From positions 1-18,786 of the forward strand of contig JAZODN010000123.1 in the NCBI GenBank assembly GCA_045597045.1: a stretch of 18,786 bases of DNA, given 5' to 3'. This document shows, one piece after another, positions 1 through 7,113 of the stretch; the stretch's first letter is position 1, and every line of letters starts with the position of its first letter. The DNA comes from SIG588 sp045597045. Its GTDB lineage: Bacteria > Bacillota > Clostridia > Oscillospirales > Acutalibacteraceae. The position numbers were made by a program, and so were the translations under genes. Below the pieces are notes generated by a model. It was not told the DNA's origin. It saw only the letters and a program-made list of their open reading frames with translations, and did no database searches.

Positions 1-914
1 CCGCTTGGCCTCCGACTTTTGACGGTGTCGGCAATCTCCGAATCATAGTACTTCACGTCCAGCAACGAGCCGTTGCTGTCCCCTTGAATCAGCGGTCGGT
101 TGACGTGATACGGCACGGCGGCCCAAATTTTCCGGGAGAAAACAGTGCCGTCTTTGAACAGATGGCTCACATCACGTGGGATCGACAACAGAGAATTCTC
201 GTATATATCGGGAACGGTGACCGACATAAAACCGTTAGTGTGATAGCTGTTCGCATCAAACAACACGCGATCGAACGTGAAGGCGCCGTGTGAACGGTGC
301 AATCCTATAAACGGGCGTTTCGTCTCAAAATAATCCGTACCCCACGCGCCGCTTTCCATCTCGGCGCGTTTAAAAGCGCGGTGTATCGCTCGGTTCAGCA
401 GCGCGACATAGTCCTCACCCTCGAAGAACAGGGCAGAAAACGGAACAGACATGCCGGCAACCAAGTCATATAAAGCCGTTCTCACGGCGATATTCGTATA
501 CTCCTCTGTCTGTCCAAACGACACGAGGGACAAATACCCGTTCACACATTCTCCTTCGGTTCGCACGTAACGACAACGCGCCAGCGATTTCAATTCGTTC
601 TCGGTTTCGATGATATAGCGGTTGATCTCCGATTGCAGCGCCGTGTTATTCAATCCGGTCAAACGGCCGCTGTCGTCAAGCACACGTTCGGCTGACCAAT
701 ACAGCAATGACGGCGCGTGCTCGGCCGGTCGAGGTATTCCGGTTCCCACTGCGCGATACAAGCTGTCGTCTGCTGCAGAAGAAGTTGACAGCGTGGCAGT
801 TGTGACAACGGCAGCGGTGGTGCTTGGTGACACTTTGGGGTGGGTAGACGGCTGACAAGCGGTAAGGCTTGTCAGCAAAGCTGCTATCAACATCCATGCA
901 ATGCGCTTTTTCAC
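1..914 (-). CDS. Lipoprotein paralogous to the C-terminal domain of the next gene (3' end outside window)
   Basis: An open frame of 304 codons runs from a GTG start to the window edge, so the C-terminus is missing. GTG was chosen because AAGGGGGG lies 6 bases upstream and the next residues form a lipoprotein signal: MKKR, a hydrophobic run, then lipobox LTAC with Cys20. Residues 21-50 are a Ser/Thr/Pro/Ala-rich linker. From residue 55 (AVGTG) the protein aligns by eye with residues 326 onward of the upstream gene product: AVGTG, then a Pro and an AP pair, EINxYI, VNGYLS, YDL then FF-EG, and SIPRD...LFKDG. It has no periplasmic-binding-protein part. It starts 26 bases after the stop of 941-3097 with no promoter between, so the two are probably co-transcribed. 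The domain resembles DUF3298/RsiV-type extracellular domains, which is inference. It is probably anchored to the outer face of the membrane. Function unknown. Confidence 0.85.
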   Translation of the reverse strand, partial: MKKRIAWMLIAALLTSLTACQPSTHPKVSPSTTAAVVTTATLSTSSAADDSLYRAVGTGIPRPAEHAPSLLYWSAERVLDDSGRLTGLNNTALQSEINRYIIETENELKSLARCRYVRTEGECVNGYLSLVSFGQTEEYTNIAVRTALYDLVAGMSVPFSALFFEGEDYVALLNRAIHRAFKRAEMESGAWGTDYFETKRPFIGLHRSHGAFTFDRVLFDANSYHTNGFMSVTVPDIYENSLLSIPRDVSHLFKDGTVFSRKIWAAVPYHVNRPLIQGDSNGSLLDVKYYDSEIADTVKSRRPS

Positions 915-940
915 AGTGATCCCCCCTTGTTTGGTGACCG

Positions 941-3097
941 TTACGCAGACCAATCCACAAAGTCGAACGGAATAATCGCCGTTACCAAGGGGTATTTGCC
1001 GCTGTTCGGCGCCAGAGTCAAAATGTACCCTTTATTTTCGGCAGCGAAATACATCGGGCGCGCATCTTGAATATCGGGTGCCTGCGCGAGCTTTTCCGCT
1101 TCGTTGTAATAGGATATGTAATATCCGCCGTCTTCGCTTTCGGCGGTATACCAGGTAGCGGCCTCTTCCCAACCTTCTTTGAAGAAATGGTCATACGGTA
1201 CTTCTTCGCCTGTTTCGCGATCGAAATATTTTAGCATGCCGTATGGAACTTCGGCCATTGCGCCAAGTTGCTTCGAAAAAGAAAACAGGAAATAACGCCC
1301 CATAATATCGGTGCAGCCGGAGCCGCCATAACCGACGAGCGAGGTAAAGTCGCCGCTTTTACCCGTTAATTTTTTATACCACGCACGGAGGGCTTCTTCC
1401 GAGGTGAAGTCATTAAACGCGGCTGTAACGGCAGCGTTGATCTTTTCGGTGGGGCAATCGGGATAATGATCTGCATCGAGCAACGATAGGTCGTGTCCCA
1501 CGTATTGTTCTCCTATTCTTTTGTCGATCGTGTAGGCCTCGTTCCTCGTCCAGCGACATTGTACCTTTCCGTTTTGAAACACACCTTGCATATCACGCGC
1601 AATTGAAAACACCTGGTGTTCGTACAAATGACGGGTTGACGCAATGACATCGACATTGAAGTTGTAGATATCGCGCGGCAGTGTGATAGAAGTCAGCGAA
1701 AAATACGTATGATCTTTTTTCAAACCGCCGAATGCCATGGGGTCCAAATTGTCGCTGGGGTTGTCCCACTCCTCTTGAAGGGTTCTCTCGATCTGTATGG
1801 AACGCTGCGCAGAAGATCGGAACAGCGGCCCCAGTTCGACGCCTTTGAAATAGAGATCGGTAAATTCCAAGCGTTTTCCCGTGTATAAATCGTAGAAGAG
1901 GGATTCCTCTTTAAATTTTATCGACAAATATCCGTTGATCACTTCAAGCGATGCTTTGTCAACATCCGTTTCGCGTGCGCGGATGTAGGAGTTGATCTCT
2001 TGTTCCAACGCTTTATCGACCAAACCCTCGATTCCGCTGTTTTCGCTGAGCCAGGTGGGAACGTAATATTCTATCGGCGAGGGGGCGTAATCGGTTGGCT
2101 TTTCCATTCCGGTTCCCACGGCATCATAAAAAGATGGTGTCAGTTCGGTGACGTTGATTTTATCGGATAAAGGCACGTACCCGGCATTGCTGACGGCTGT
2201 TTGCCCTTCGTCGGTCAGCACCCAGTTCACCAACTTGCGCACGGCGGAATCGGTCGGTTGCTCTTTGTTGAACACCATATAGTTATAACTGAGCAACGGA
2301 TAGCTGCCGTCTGCCATGGTGGCTTTGGTTGGTTCCACTCCATCCACGTGAATGAATTTGATCTCGTCGCCGTTACCGTACATATCGGCCGCATAGGCAT
2401 ACACCGAATAGCCAATGGCATTTTCGGCGTTATCATAATAGGCAACGGCATCCATCAGCTGACCCATGCTGCCCGGCACAAATTCAGTGATAGGCTCCAT
2501 CAAAGGTGTGTCGCCCATAAAGATCTTGATGTAGTTTTGGCTGCCGGAGGTTTCGTTGCGCTGATATGCGGCAATCGGAGCGTCGTTGCCGCCAACCTCT
2601 TTCCAGTTGGTGATCTTGCCGGCGTAAATGTCGCGTAACTGCTGCTGCGTTAAGGTGTCTACGGGGTTTTGGGCGTTCACAACAAACACAAAGCCTTCCG
2701 CCGCAACCGGCACCTGTTCCAGTTCTACACCGCGTTCGGCCGCGTTTTGAATCTGTTTTTGTGACATTTGCACGGTGAAGATGAGGTCGCACTCTTTGTT
2801 CAGCAACTTCTCATACGATCCGTAGGTGCTGTTGTGGATCACTTGCGCTTCGGCTTCTTCGTGAGAAATGCCAAAGAGCGCGGCGCGGATACCGGCTTCC
2901 AACGGAATAGTGGAGGTGGAACCGTCCATCTTCGGCAGCTGTTTTATCCACGCAAACGACGGATCGTCGACACGCTGTGTTGTGGGAGCTACAGTGGTGG
3001 TCGTGTTTGATGGCTGATTAGAAGGAATTGTTGTGTGGCAGGCGGTTGTGAGCAGTAATACTGCCAGAATCCAGCATATGATTTTCGTTTGTTTCAT
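941..3097 (-). CDS. PstS-like substrate-binding lipoprotein fused to a large DUF3298-like C-terminal domain
   Basis: Protein of 718 aa. The ATG at 3097 was chosen over an in-frame ATG at 3157 because GGAGG lies just upstream and the protein then opens with a lipoprotein signal (lipobox TTAC, Cys20). The upstream ATG would also lie inside the promoter. A Thr-rich linker spans about 22-41. Residues about 45-313 are a PstS-like binding domain (PBP_like_2): NPVDTLT at 144-150, IYAGKITNWKEVGG at 157-170 and the ligand-loop motif NETSGSQ at 181-187. Residues about 325-718 form a second region with two copies of a motif, YDLYTGKRLEFTDLYF at 402-417 and YFDRETGEEVPYDHFF at 624-639, resembling DUF3298. 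Phosphate is the classical PstS ligand, but no pstCAB genes are nearby, so transport is not supported and sensing or scavenging is possible. It is the first gene of a two-gene unit whose promoter overlaps a palindrome. Confidence 0.9.
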   Translation of the reverse strand: MKQTKIICWILAVLLLTTACHTTIPSNQPSNTTTTVAPTTQRVDDPSFAWIKQLPKMDGSTSTIPLEAGIRAALFGISHEEAEAQVIHNSTYGSYEKLLNKECDLIFTVQMSQKQIQNAAERGVELEQVPVAAEGFVFVVNAQNPVDTLTQQQLRDIYAGKITNWKEVGGNDAPIAAYQRNETSGSQNYIKIFMGDTPLMEPITEFVPGSMGQLMDAVAYYDNAENAIGYSVYAYAADMYGNGDEIKFIHVDGVEPTKATMADGSYPLLSYNYMVFNKEQPTDSAVRKLVNWVLTDEGQTAVSNAGYVPLSDKINVTELTPSFYDAVGTGMEKPTDYAPSPIEYYVPTWLSENSGIEGLVDKALEQEINSYIRARETDVDKASLEVINGYLSIKFKEESLFYDLYTGKRLEFTDLYFKGVELGPLFRSSAQRSIQIERTLQEEWDNPSDNLDPMAFGGLKKDHTYFSLTSITLPRDIYNFNVDVIASTRHLYEHQVFSIARDMQGVFQNGKVQCRWTRNEAYTIDKRIGEQYVGHDLSLLDADHYPDCPTEKINAAVTAAFNDFTSEEALRAWYKKLTGKSGDFTSLVGYGGSGCTDIMGRYFLFSFSKQLGAMAEVPYGMLKYFDRETGEEVPYDHFFKEGWEEAATWYTAESEDGGYYISYYNEAEKLAQAPDIQDARPMYFAAENKGYILTLAPNSGKYPLVTAIIPFDFVDWSA

Positions 3098-3127
3098 TAC
3101 AATTCCTCCTTTATTTCTTCTGTTTTC

Positions 3128-3157
3128 AGTATAACACTCGTCAAAAAGCACTGTCAA
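3128..3157 (-). promoter_or_regulatory. Sigma-A-type promoter of the lipoprotein pair
   Basis: Read on the minus strand: -35 TTGACA (3157-3152), an 18-base spacer, and -10 TATACT (3133-3128). Transcription should start near 3121, leaving a leader of about 24 bases before the ATG at 3097. The -35 overlaps the palindrome at 3156-3175. Confidence 0.8.
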
Positions 3158-3175
3158 GTTACAGTTTTGTAACTT
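3156..3175. promoter_or_regulatory. Perfect palindrome overlapping the -35 box, probable operator
   Basis: AAGTTACA, four bases, TGTAACTT: an uninterrupted 8-4-8 inverted repeat. Its end overlaps the -35 hexamer by two bases and the rest lies directly upstream, a position where a dimeric regulator could repress or activate. It lacks the T-run of a terminator. The bound protein is unknown. The half-sites do not form the 11-base-spaced direct repeats of a Bacillus PhoP box. Confidence 0.55.
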
Positions 3176-3184
3176 TTACACAAA

Positions 3185-3217
3185 AAAACACGGTTTCATT
3201 GAAAAAAACCGTGTTTT
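3185..3217 (-). terminator. Intrinsic terminator after the M42 peptidase gene
   Basis: On the minus strand AAAACACGGTTT pairs with AAACCGTGTTTT across a 9-base loop and runs into seven consecutive T. It starts about 11 bases after the TGA of the peptidase gene. It ends the four-gene unit 3228-6178, just before the lipoprotein promoter. Confidence 0.85.
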
Positions 3218-3227
3218 ACTATCGATT

Positions 3228-4256
3228 TCAGGTGAGGTAGCCCTTTAACACTTTCAGCGTGTTCCACACACCGTCGATGTGGCTGCGTTCGTAACCGTGA
3301 CTGGCGTAGACGCCGGGTCCGATCAAACCGTGACGGATATCGTAGCCTGCACGCAGAGTGGCTTCTACGTCGCTGCCGTAACCCGGATAGACGTCGACTG
3401 CATACTCGGCTTCTTCGCGTTTGGCCGCAGCGATCAGTTTGCCGACCACCTCATAGTTATACGGACCGCCGGAGTCTTTGGCACAGATAGACACCTGCTT
3501 TTCGGTGCATTGCAAGCCGTCGCCGACACAGCCCATATCCACGCTGATTGCTTCGGTCACGCCGCACGGGACCGAAGCGGAGCCGCCGTGACCGACCTCT
3601 TCAAACACCGTGATGTGCACCCAGGTGCGGCGATTGGGGGTGGTATCGGTGTCTTTTAACCATTTGGCAAAACCGAGCAGTATGCCGACGGAGAGTTTAT
3701 CGTCCAAAAAACGACTTTTAATGTAACCCGAAGCGGTTACACGGGCGCGCGTCTCAAAGCAGACCATATCCCCCACTTCGATACCGAGTGCACGCGTATC
3801 CTCGGCACTGGAGACATCTTCGTCCGGTACCACCTCGGTAGAATCGAAGGTGCGCTTGGTATCACCGAACGCGTTGTTCACGTGTACCGACGCATTACAA
3901 AGCTGCATGGTGCCTTCGATCACCCGCCCGCCGCGCGTATACACGCGCACATTTTCTGCTTCGGTGTTCTCGGCGCGTAAGCCACCAAGATTGGTCAAAC
4001 GCAGGCGGCCGTTACCTTTGATTTCGGCCACCATACCGCCGAGTGTGTCGGTGTGTGCTTCCAACAGCACCCCTTCCCCTTCGCCGCCAAGATCCACCAA
4101 CACACCGCCTTTTTGGGTGAAGACGGCGTTGTAGCCCAACGAAGAAAAGGCGTCTTTTACCCACCGGGCGGCAGCGTCTGTAAAACCCGTGGGGCTATCC
4201 ACTGCGAGTAAGGCGCAGGTTTGTTCGGTTGCGTAAACGGCATAGTCTTTTTTCAT
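3228..4256 (-). CDS. M42 family metallopeptidase (glutamyl aminopeptidase/endoglucanase-like)
   Basis: Protein of 342 aa, the usual length for family M42, whose members are cytosolic, often dodecameric, di-metal aminopeptidases. Metal and catalytic motifs are visible in order: EAHTD with His68 and Asp70; FLDDK with Asp185/Asp186 (DDR in many members); VFEEVGHGG with Glu219/Glu220; SVDMG with Asp240; and YASHGYERSH with His320. All expected ligands are therefore present, suggesting an active enzyme that trims peptides. Family M42 has repeatedly been misnamed as a cellulase. The ATG at 4256 follows AAAGGAG, and this ribosome site overlaps the stop of the esterase gene (12-base gap), so translation is probably coupled. 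It is the last gene of its operon, with the terminator at 3185-3217. Confidence 0.93.
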   Translation of the reverse strand: MKKDYAVYATEQTCALLAVDSPTGFTDAAARWVKDAFSSLGYNAVFTQKGGVLVDLGGEGEGVLLEAHTDTLGGMVAEIKGNGRLRLTNLGGLRAENTEAENVRVYTRGGRVIEGTMQLCNASVHVNNAFGDTKRTFDSTEVVPDEDVSSAEDTRALGIEVGDMVCFETRARVTASGYIKSRFLDDKLSVGILLGFAKWLKDTDTTPNRRTWVHITVFEEVGHGGSASVPCGVTEAISVDMGCVGDGLQCTEKQVSICAKDSGGPYNYEVVGKLIAAAKREEAEYAVDVYPGYGSDVEATLRAGYDIRHGLIGPGVYASHGYERSHIDGVWNTLKVLKGYLT

Positions 4257-4268
4257 GGTTACACTCCT

Positions 4269-5024
4269 TTAATTAAACAGCCATTTTAAAACGTATTGAA
4301 TATATTCATCCCAAAACTCCCATGAGTGGGATCCGGCAGATTCGCGGTAGGTAAAATCGTAGCCGTTGTCTTCGAGCTTTCGTTTCAATTTGCGGTTGTT
4401 TTCATACAAAAAATCTTCCGTGCCGATTCCGATATACAGCCGTGGGCGGTGCGGATGGTCCTTGCACGTATCGGCCAGCCACAAAAGGTCGTCTTCTTGC
4501 GGTACGGCGAAATCGTCACCGAACACCGCACGAAGCACGTCCGAAAAACCGACGTTTTTGATATCTGCCACCGGTGAAAGACCGGCTGCCGCACAAAACG
4601 TGTCGGGATCGCGCAATGCCAATTTTAATGCGCCGTAGCCGCCCATCGAAAGGCCGGCAACAAAGGTATCCTCTCGTTTGTCGGACACGTGAAAAAACTC
4701 ACGGATCAGGCGCGGCAGTTCTTTGGCAATGAAAGTGTAAAACGCCATGCCGTATTTCATGTCACAATAGAAGCTTTTATCGGCACACGGCATGACAACG
4801 CAAATGCCGTATTCGGCGGCGTAGCGCTCAATCGACGTGCGGCGAAGCCAAATGGTTTGGTCATCGCTCAAACCGTGAAGCAGATAAAGACACTTATAGG
4901 CCGTTTGCTCTACGTCGTTTGTAATGCCGATCTCTCCATTGGAGGAACGCTGCGGAACAATCACCTTTATTTCGGTCTGCATGCCGAGTGCTTCGCTGAA
5001 CACGTTTAAGGTTATCAATGCCAT
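4269..5024 (-). CDS. Esterase of the alpha/beta-hydrolase fold (esterase D / tributyrin esterase type)
   Basis: Protein of 251 aa without a signal peptide, so probably cytosolic. A complete catalytic triad is visible: Ser126 in GLSMGGYGA (GxSxG), Asp204 in GTEDFLYENN and His233 in GSHSWEFWDEY. YLLHGLSDDQ at 47-56 is the oxyanion-side HG motif. The overall pattern matches the putative esterase family (PF00756), which includes S-formylglutathione hydrolases and the lactococcal tributyrin esterase EstA. The exact substrate cannot be read from sequence; short acyl esters are the family norm. The start at 5024 has AGGAGG 9 bases upstream. That ribosome site is itself encoded by the last codons of the oxidoreductase gene, whose stop lies 6 bases away, so the two genes are tightly coupled. 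Confidence 0.92.
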   Translation of the reverse strand: MALITLNVFSEALGMQTEIKVIVPQRSSNGEIGITNDVEQTAYKCLYLLHGLSDDQTIWLRRTSIERYAAEYGICVVMPCADKSFYCDMKYGMAFYTFIAKELPRLIREFFHVSDKREDTFVAGLSMGGYGALKLALRDPDTFCAAAGLSPVADIKNVGFSDVLRAVFGDDFAVPQEDDLLWLADTCKDHPHRPRLYIGIGTEDFLYENNRKLKRKLEDNGYDFTYRESAGSHSWEFWDEYIQYVLKWLFN

Positions 5025-5030
5025 CCTACA

Positions 5031-6008
5031 TTACCTCCTGTATGTTATTTCGGCCGTTTGCTTGATGCGGTCCATGCAGGTGTGCACCTGTTCGGCCAAG
5101 GCGGCCGTGCGTGTATACTCCTGCGTCGCTTCGCCGCGAATAAATCGTGCAAAAGCGGCGGCTTCATAACTCATCAGCGTTTCTTTCGCCTCTTCCTTAA
5201 ACAACCGTGTTTTTACACCGTTTTGCACCAAATACGCACCAACGTATAAACCGATGCGCTCAATGATCAGGGTACCTTTATCTCCCGTGATCTCCGAACC
5301 GATAGCGCTGTGCCCGACCTTCGTATAGGTCAACGCAGCCGAAAAGCTGCCGTAATCAAACAGTGCAGTGCCGCTGCTGTCGGCACCGTTAGGCAAATAC
5401 GAGGCGGTGGCAAGAATGTTTTGCGGCATGCCGAGCAGGTCCACGGCGGCATACACGCAATAGACGCCGAGATCCATCAATGTACCGGCCGCCAGCGACA
5501 TATCAAAAATATTTACCTGTTCGCCGCGCTGTAACGCTTCGTAACGGCTGGTGAGTTGTGCAAAATCCAACCGTGCCGAGGCGATCTTACCAATCGAGCC
5601 GAGCGCTTTGCGGATCGCTTCACGTGCCGGCACAAACTGTGGAATAATCGCTTCCATATAGATCAAACCGCGTGCATCGGCCAACGCTTTTAAGCGACGG
5701 TATTCCGCAGCGGAGGTGACGATCGGTTTTTCGCAGAGCACGTGCTTGCCCGAGAGCAACATTTGCTCGGCCTGCGATGCGTGGCAACTGTTCGGAGACG
5801 CAATGTATACAGCGTCGATATCGGGAGCAGCCGCTAACGCGGCAAGATCGGTATATACGGTGTCGCAACCGTGTTTGGCAGCAAAGGCGTCTCCGGTTTC
5901 TTTATTGCGTGAATATACCGCTGCCAAAGTAAATTCACCGCTGATACGTGCGCCGGAAATAAATTGATCGGCAATCGTTCCGCGGCCGATGGTGGCATAA
6001 CGTATCAT
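5031..6008 (-). CDS. Gfo/Idh/MocA family NAD(P)-dependent oxidoreductase
   Basis: Protein of 325 aa, typical family length. The N-terminal Rossmann fold shows a slightly unusual dinucleotide loop, IGRGTIAD at 7-14, where many members have GxGxxG/A. Next come YIASPN at 68-73 and the family motif CEKP at 92-95 with catalytic Lys94. The C-terminal substrate domain carries AGTLMDLGVY at 174-183, with the conserved Asp179 and Tyr183. Relatives oxidise or reduce sugars, inositols or sugar derivatives; the substrate here cannot be deduced. The ATG at 6008 has GAGGTG upstream and overlaps the stop of the 57-aa gene as ATGA, indicating translational coupling. Downstream partners are an esterase and an aminopeptidase, which suggests catabolism or recycling of a derivatised small molecule, but that is inference. 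Confidence 0.93.
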   Translation of the reverse strand: MIRYATIGRGTIADQFISGARISGEFTLAAVYSRNKETGDAFAAKHGCDTVYTDLAALAAAPDIDAVYIASPNSCHASQAEQMLLSGKHVLCEKPIVTSAAEYRRLKALADARGLIYMEAIIPQFVPAREAIRKALGSIGKIASARLDFAQLTSRYEALQRGEQVNIFDMSLAAGTLMDLGVYCVYAAVDLLGMPQNILATASYLPNGADSSGTALFDYGSFSAALTYTKVGHSAIGSEITGDKGTLIIERIGLYVGAYLVQNGVKTRLFKEEAKETLMSYEAAAFARFIRGEATQEYTRTAALAEQVHTCMDRIKQTAEITYRR

Positions 6009-6178
6009 TCGATCACCTCATATGAAAACGCTTCGCAGCGCAGTTTGGTGCCGACATCTATACACGGCGGCAGCAGTGCGAGTGCGATAAAGAGATCCTC
6101 CTCACACGCTTCGGAAAGGTCGTGCAAAAAAGCGTATTCTCCCTCGATTTTCGAGACGATATAGTTCTTCGGTTCCAT
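6005..6178 (-). CDS. 57-aa DUF3006-like small protein
   Basis: A short gene opening with MEPKNYIVSKIEGEYAFL and ending with EAFSYEVIE. The ATG at 6178 has a good ribosome site (AGAGGTG, 7 bases upstream) and the TGA overlaps the ATG of the oxidoreductase gene as ATGA, both strong signs of a real gene. The pattern YIVxxIEGxYA, then ALLPP and DVGTKL, resembles the small DUF3006 proteins of Firmicutes, whose function is unknown. It has no signal peptide, no membrane segment and three cysteines. It is acidic and probably cytosolic. It is the first gene of the unit that ends at 3185 and lies behind a leader of about 140 bases. Confidence 0.75.
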   Translation of the reverse strand: MEPKNYIVSKIEGEYAFLHDLSEACEEDLFIALALLPPCIDVGTKLRCEAFSYEVIE

Positions 6179-6317
6179 GCTTTCACCTCTTGACAGTGAT
6201 TGAAAAGCGTTATATAATCATGCAAAACAGCGCAAAGGATGCGCCGGACGCGTGTATGGGTGCGTTGGGCCTTAAGCCAACGGCGGAGCAACATATCAGC
6301 GTGTCCATTAGGGTAAC
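6179..6317 (-). promoter_or_regulatory. Long 5' leader of the four-gene unit, with hairpins
   Basis: About 139 bases separate the predicted transcription start from the ATG of the 57-aa gene, much longer than the other leaders in this window (about 25-40 bases). It can form at least two short hairpins: CGTTGG/CCAACG (6263-6268 with 6277-6282) and GCGCA/TGCGC (6230-6234 with 6240-6244). I recognise no known riboswitch class or T-box. A 31-codon frame starting with ATG near 6299 has no ribosome site and was not called. Confidence 0.3.
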
Positions 6318-6323
6318 GGTTTC

Positions 6324-6352
6324 AGTATAACACATTGAATTGCAAATTACAA
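6324..6352 (-). promoter_or_regulatory. Promoter of the unit 57-aa protein / oxidoreductase / esterase / peptidase
   Basis: On the minus strand: -35 TTGTAA (6352-6347), 17-base spacer, -10 TATACT (6329-6324). It sits directly behind the terminator at 6354-6387, whose T-run touches the -35 box, so one unit ends and the next begins within about 30 bases. Confidence 0.7.
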
Positions 6353-6353
6353 G

Positions 6354-6387
6354 AAAAAGCGAGTTCACGCAGGTGAACTCGCTTTTT
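6354..6387 (-). terminator. Strong intrinsic terminator after the histidine phosphatase gene
   Basis: A 15-bp perfect stem, AAAAAGCGAGTTCAC with GTGAACTCGCTTTTT, closed by a 4-base loop. It begins 2 bases after the stop codon at 6390 and ends in TTTTTCTT on the minus strand. The A-tract on the other side makes it formally bidirectional, but no plus-strand gene leads into it. Confidence 0.9.
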
Positions 6388-6389
6388 AA

Positions 6390-7103
6390 TTAAAAAGTTT
6401 TTCCGTAATTGTATTTGGTGGGCAGCCCTTCTTTGTAAAGATGGGCATCGGAAGAGTGCACCAACACCTTCGGAACTGCAAAACCGTCATATTCCAAAAA
6501 GTCAATGGTAGTCATGCCGGTGTGGCACAGATCGTATCGCGTGCAAAACATCGGATACGGGATGTCTAAGAGGCAGCTGAGAAACGCAATACCGAACCCC
6601 TGGTGGGCAAACAGCGCGATCCGTTCTTTATTGGGCTTCACGATCTTGTAACGGCCGGTATAGCGTTCGTGTTCATAACCGAGAGTGAGTAAAAACGCAT
6701 CTACGTCGTCATACATCGCTTCCATTCCCTCTTTGAAAGCCGTAAGTTCGGGGTGTTCGTACCAACGGAACCCCAGTTCTGCCACCTCGGGGGTGGTGAA
6801 CAGTTTTACGTGCTTGCCGCTGTAAAACAGCCACGTATGCACGCCGTTTTCGTTCGCAGCAGTCAGACGGCGCCACGTCACCCCTTCTTCGGCAAAGGCG
6901 AGTTTGGTCGGTTCACCCAGTCGAAGTAACTCACAGGTCGGTTTGCTTGTCAGATACGCGCGGTTGGAGGTGGAAGAAAACACCTTGTCCACGCCGTGCA
7001 GCGCCAACCGTTTGCCAACCGCTTCCGCTTGACGCTCGCCAAGCGGCGTCAGCGAATCCGGATCGTAGATCGGATCGCCGTGACGAATATAGTGAAACAG
7101 CAT
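6390..7103 (-). CDS. Histidine phosphatase family protein (phosphoglycerate-mutase-like)
   Basis: Protein of 237 aa. It opens with MLFHYIRHGDP; Arg7-His8-Gly9 is the RHG motif whose His takes the phosphate. LTPLGERQAEAVG at about 19-31 is the standard following motif, FSSTSNRAYLT corresponds to the SSxxxRAxxT block, and the second catalytic His167 lies in FAHQGFG. It is probably a cytosolic phosphatase or mutase on a small phosphorylated metabolite; the substrate is unknown. Two starts are possible. The GTG at 7112 has AAAGG only 4 bases away, whereas the ATG at 7103 has AGGTG at a better distance and gives the usual short N-terminus before RHG, so 7103 is preferred. The gene begins within a dozen bases of the preceding HAD gene's stop, and a terminator follows 2 bases after its own stop. 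Confidence 0.88.
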   Translation of the reverse strand: MLFHYIRHGDPIYDPDSLTPLGERQAEAVGKRLALHGVDKVFSSTSNRAYLTSKPTCELLRLGEPTKLAFAEEGVTWRRLTAANENGVHTWLFYSGKHVKLFTTPEVAELGFRWYEHPELTAFKEGMEAMYDDVDAFLLTLGYEHERYTGRYKIVKPNKERIALFAHQGFGIAFLSCLLDIPYPMFCTRYDLCHTGMTTIDFLEYDGFAVPKVLVHSSDAHLYKEGLPTKYNYGKTF

Positions 7104-7113
7104 AACAGACACC

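Noticed and set aside
3156..3180. Possible PhoP box before the PstS-like gene
   Set aside because: TTACA-like words are present but not at the 11-base period of PhoP boxes; the symmetric palindrome explains them better.
6209..6299. 31-codon upstream frame in the leader of the four-gene unit
   Set aside because: No ribosome site before its ATG and no sign of a regulatory leader peptide such as repeated codons.
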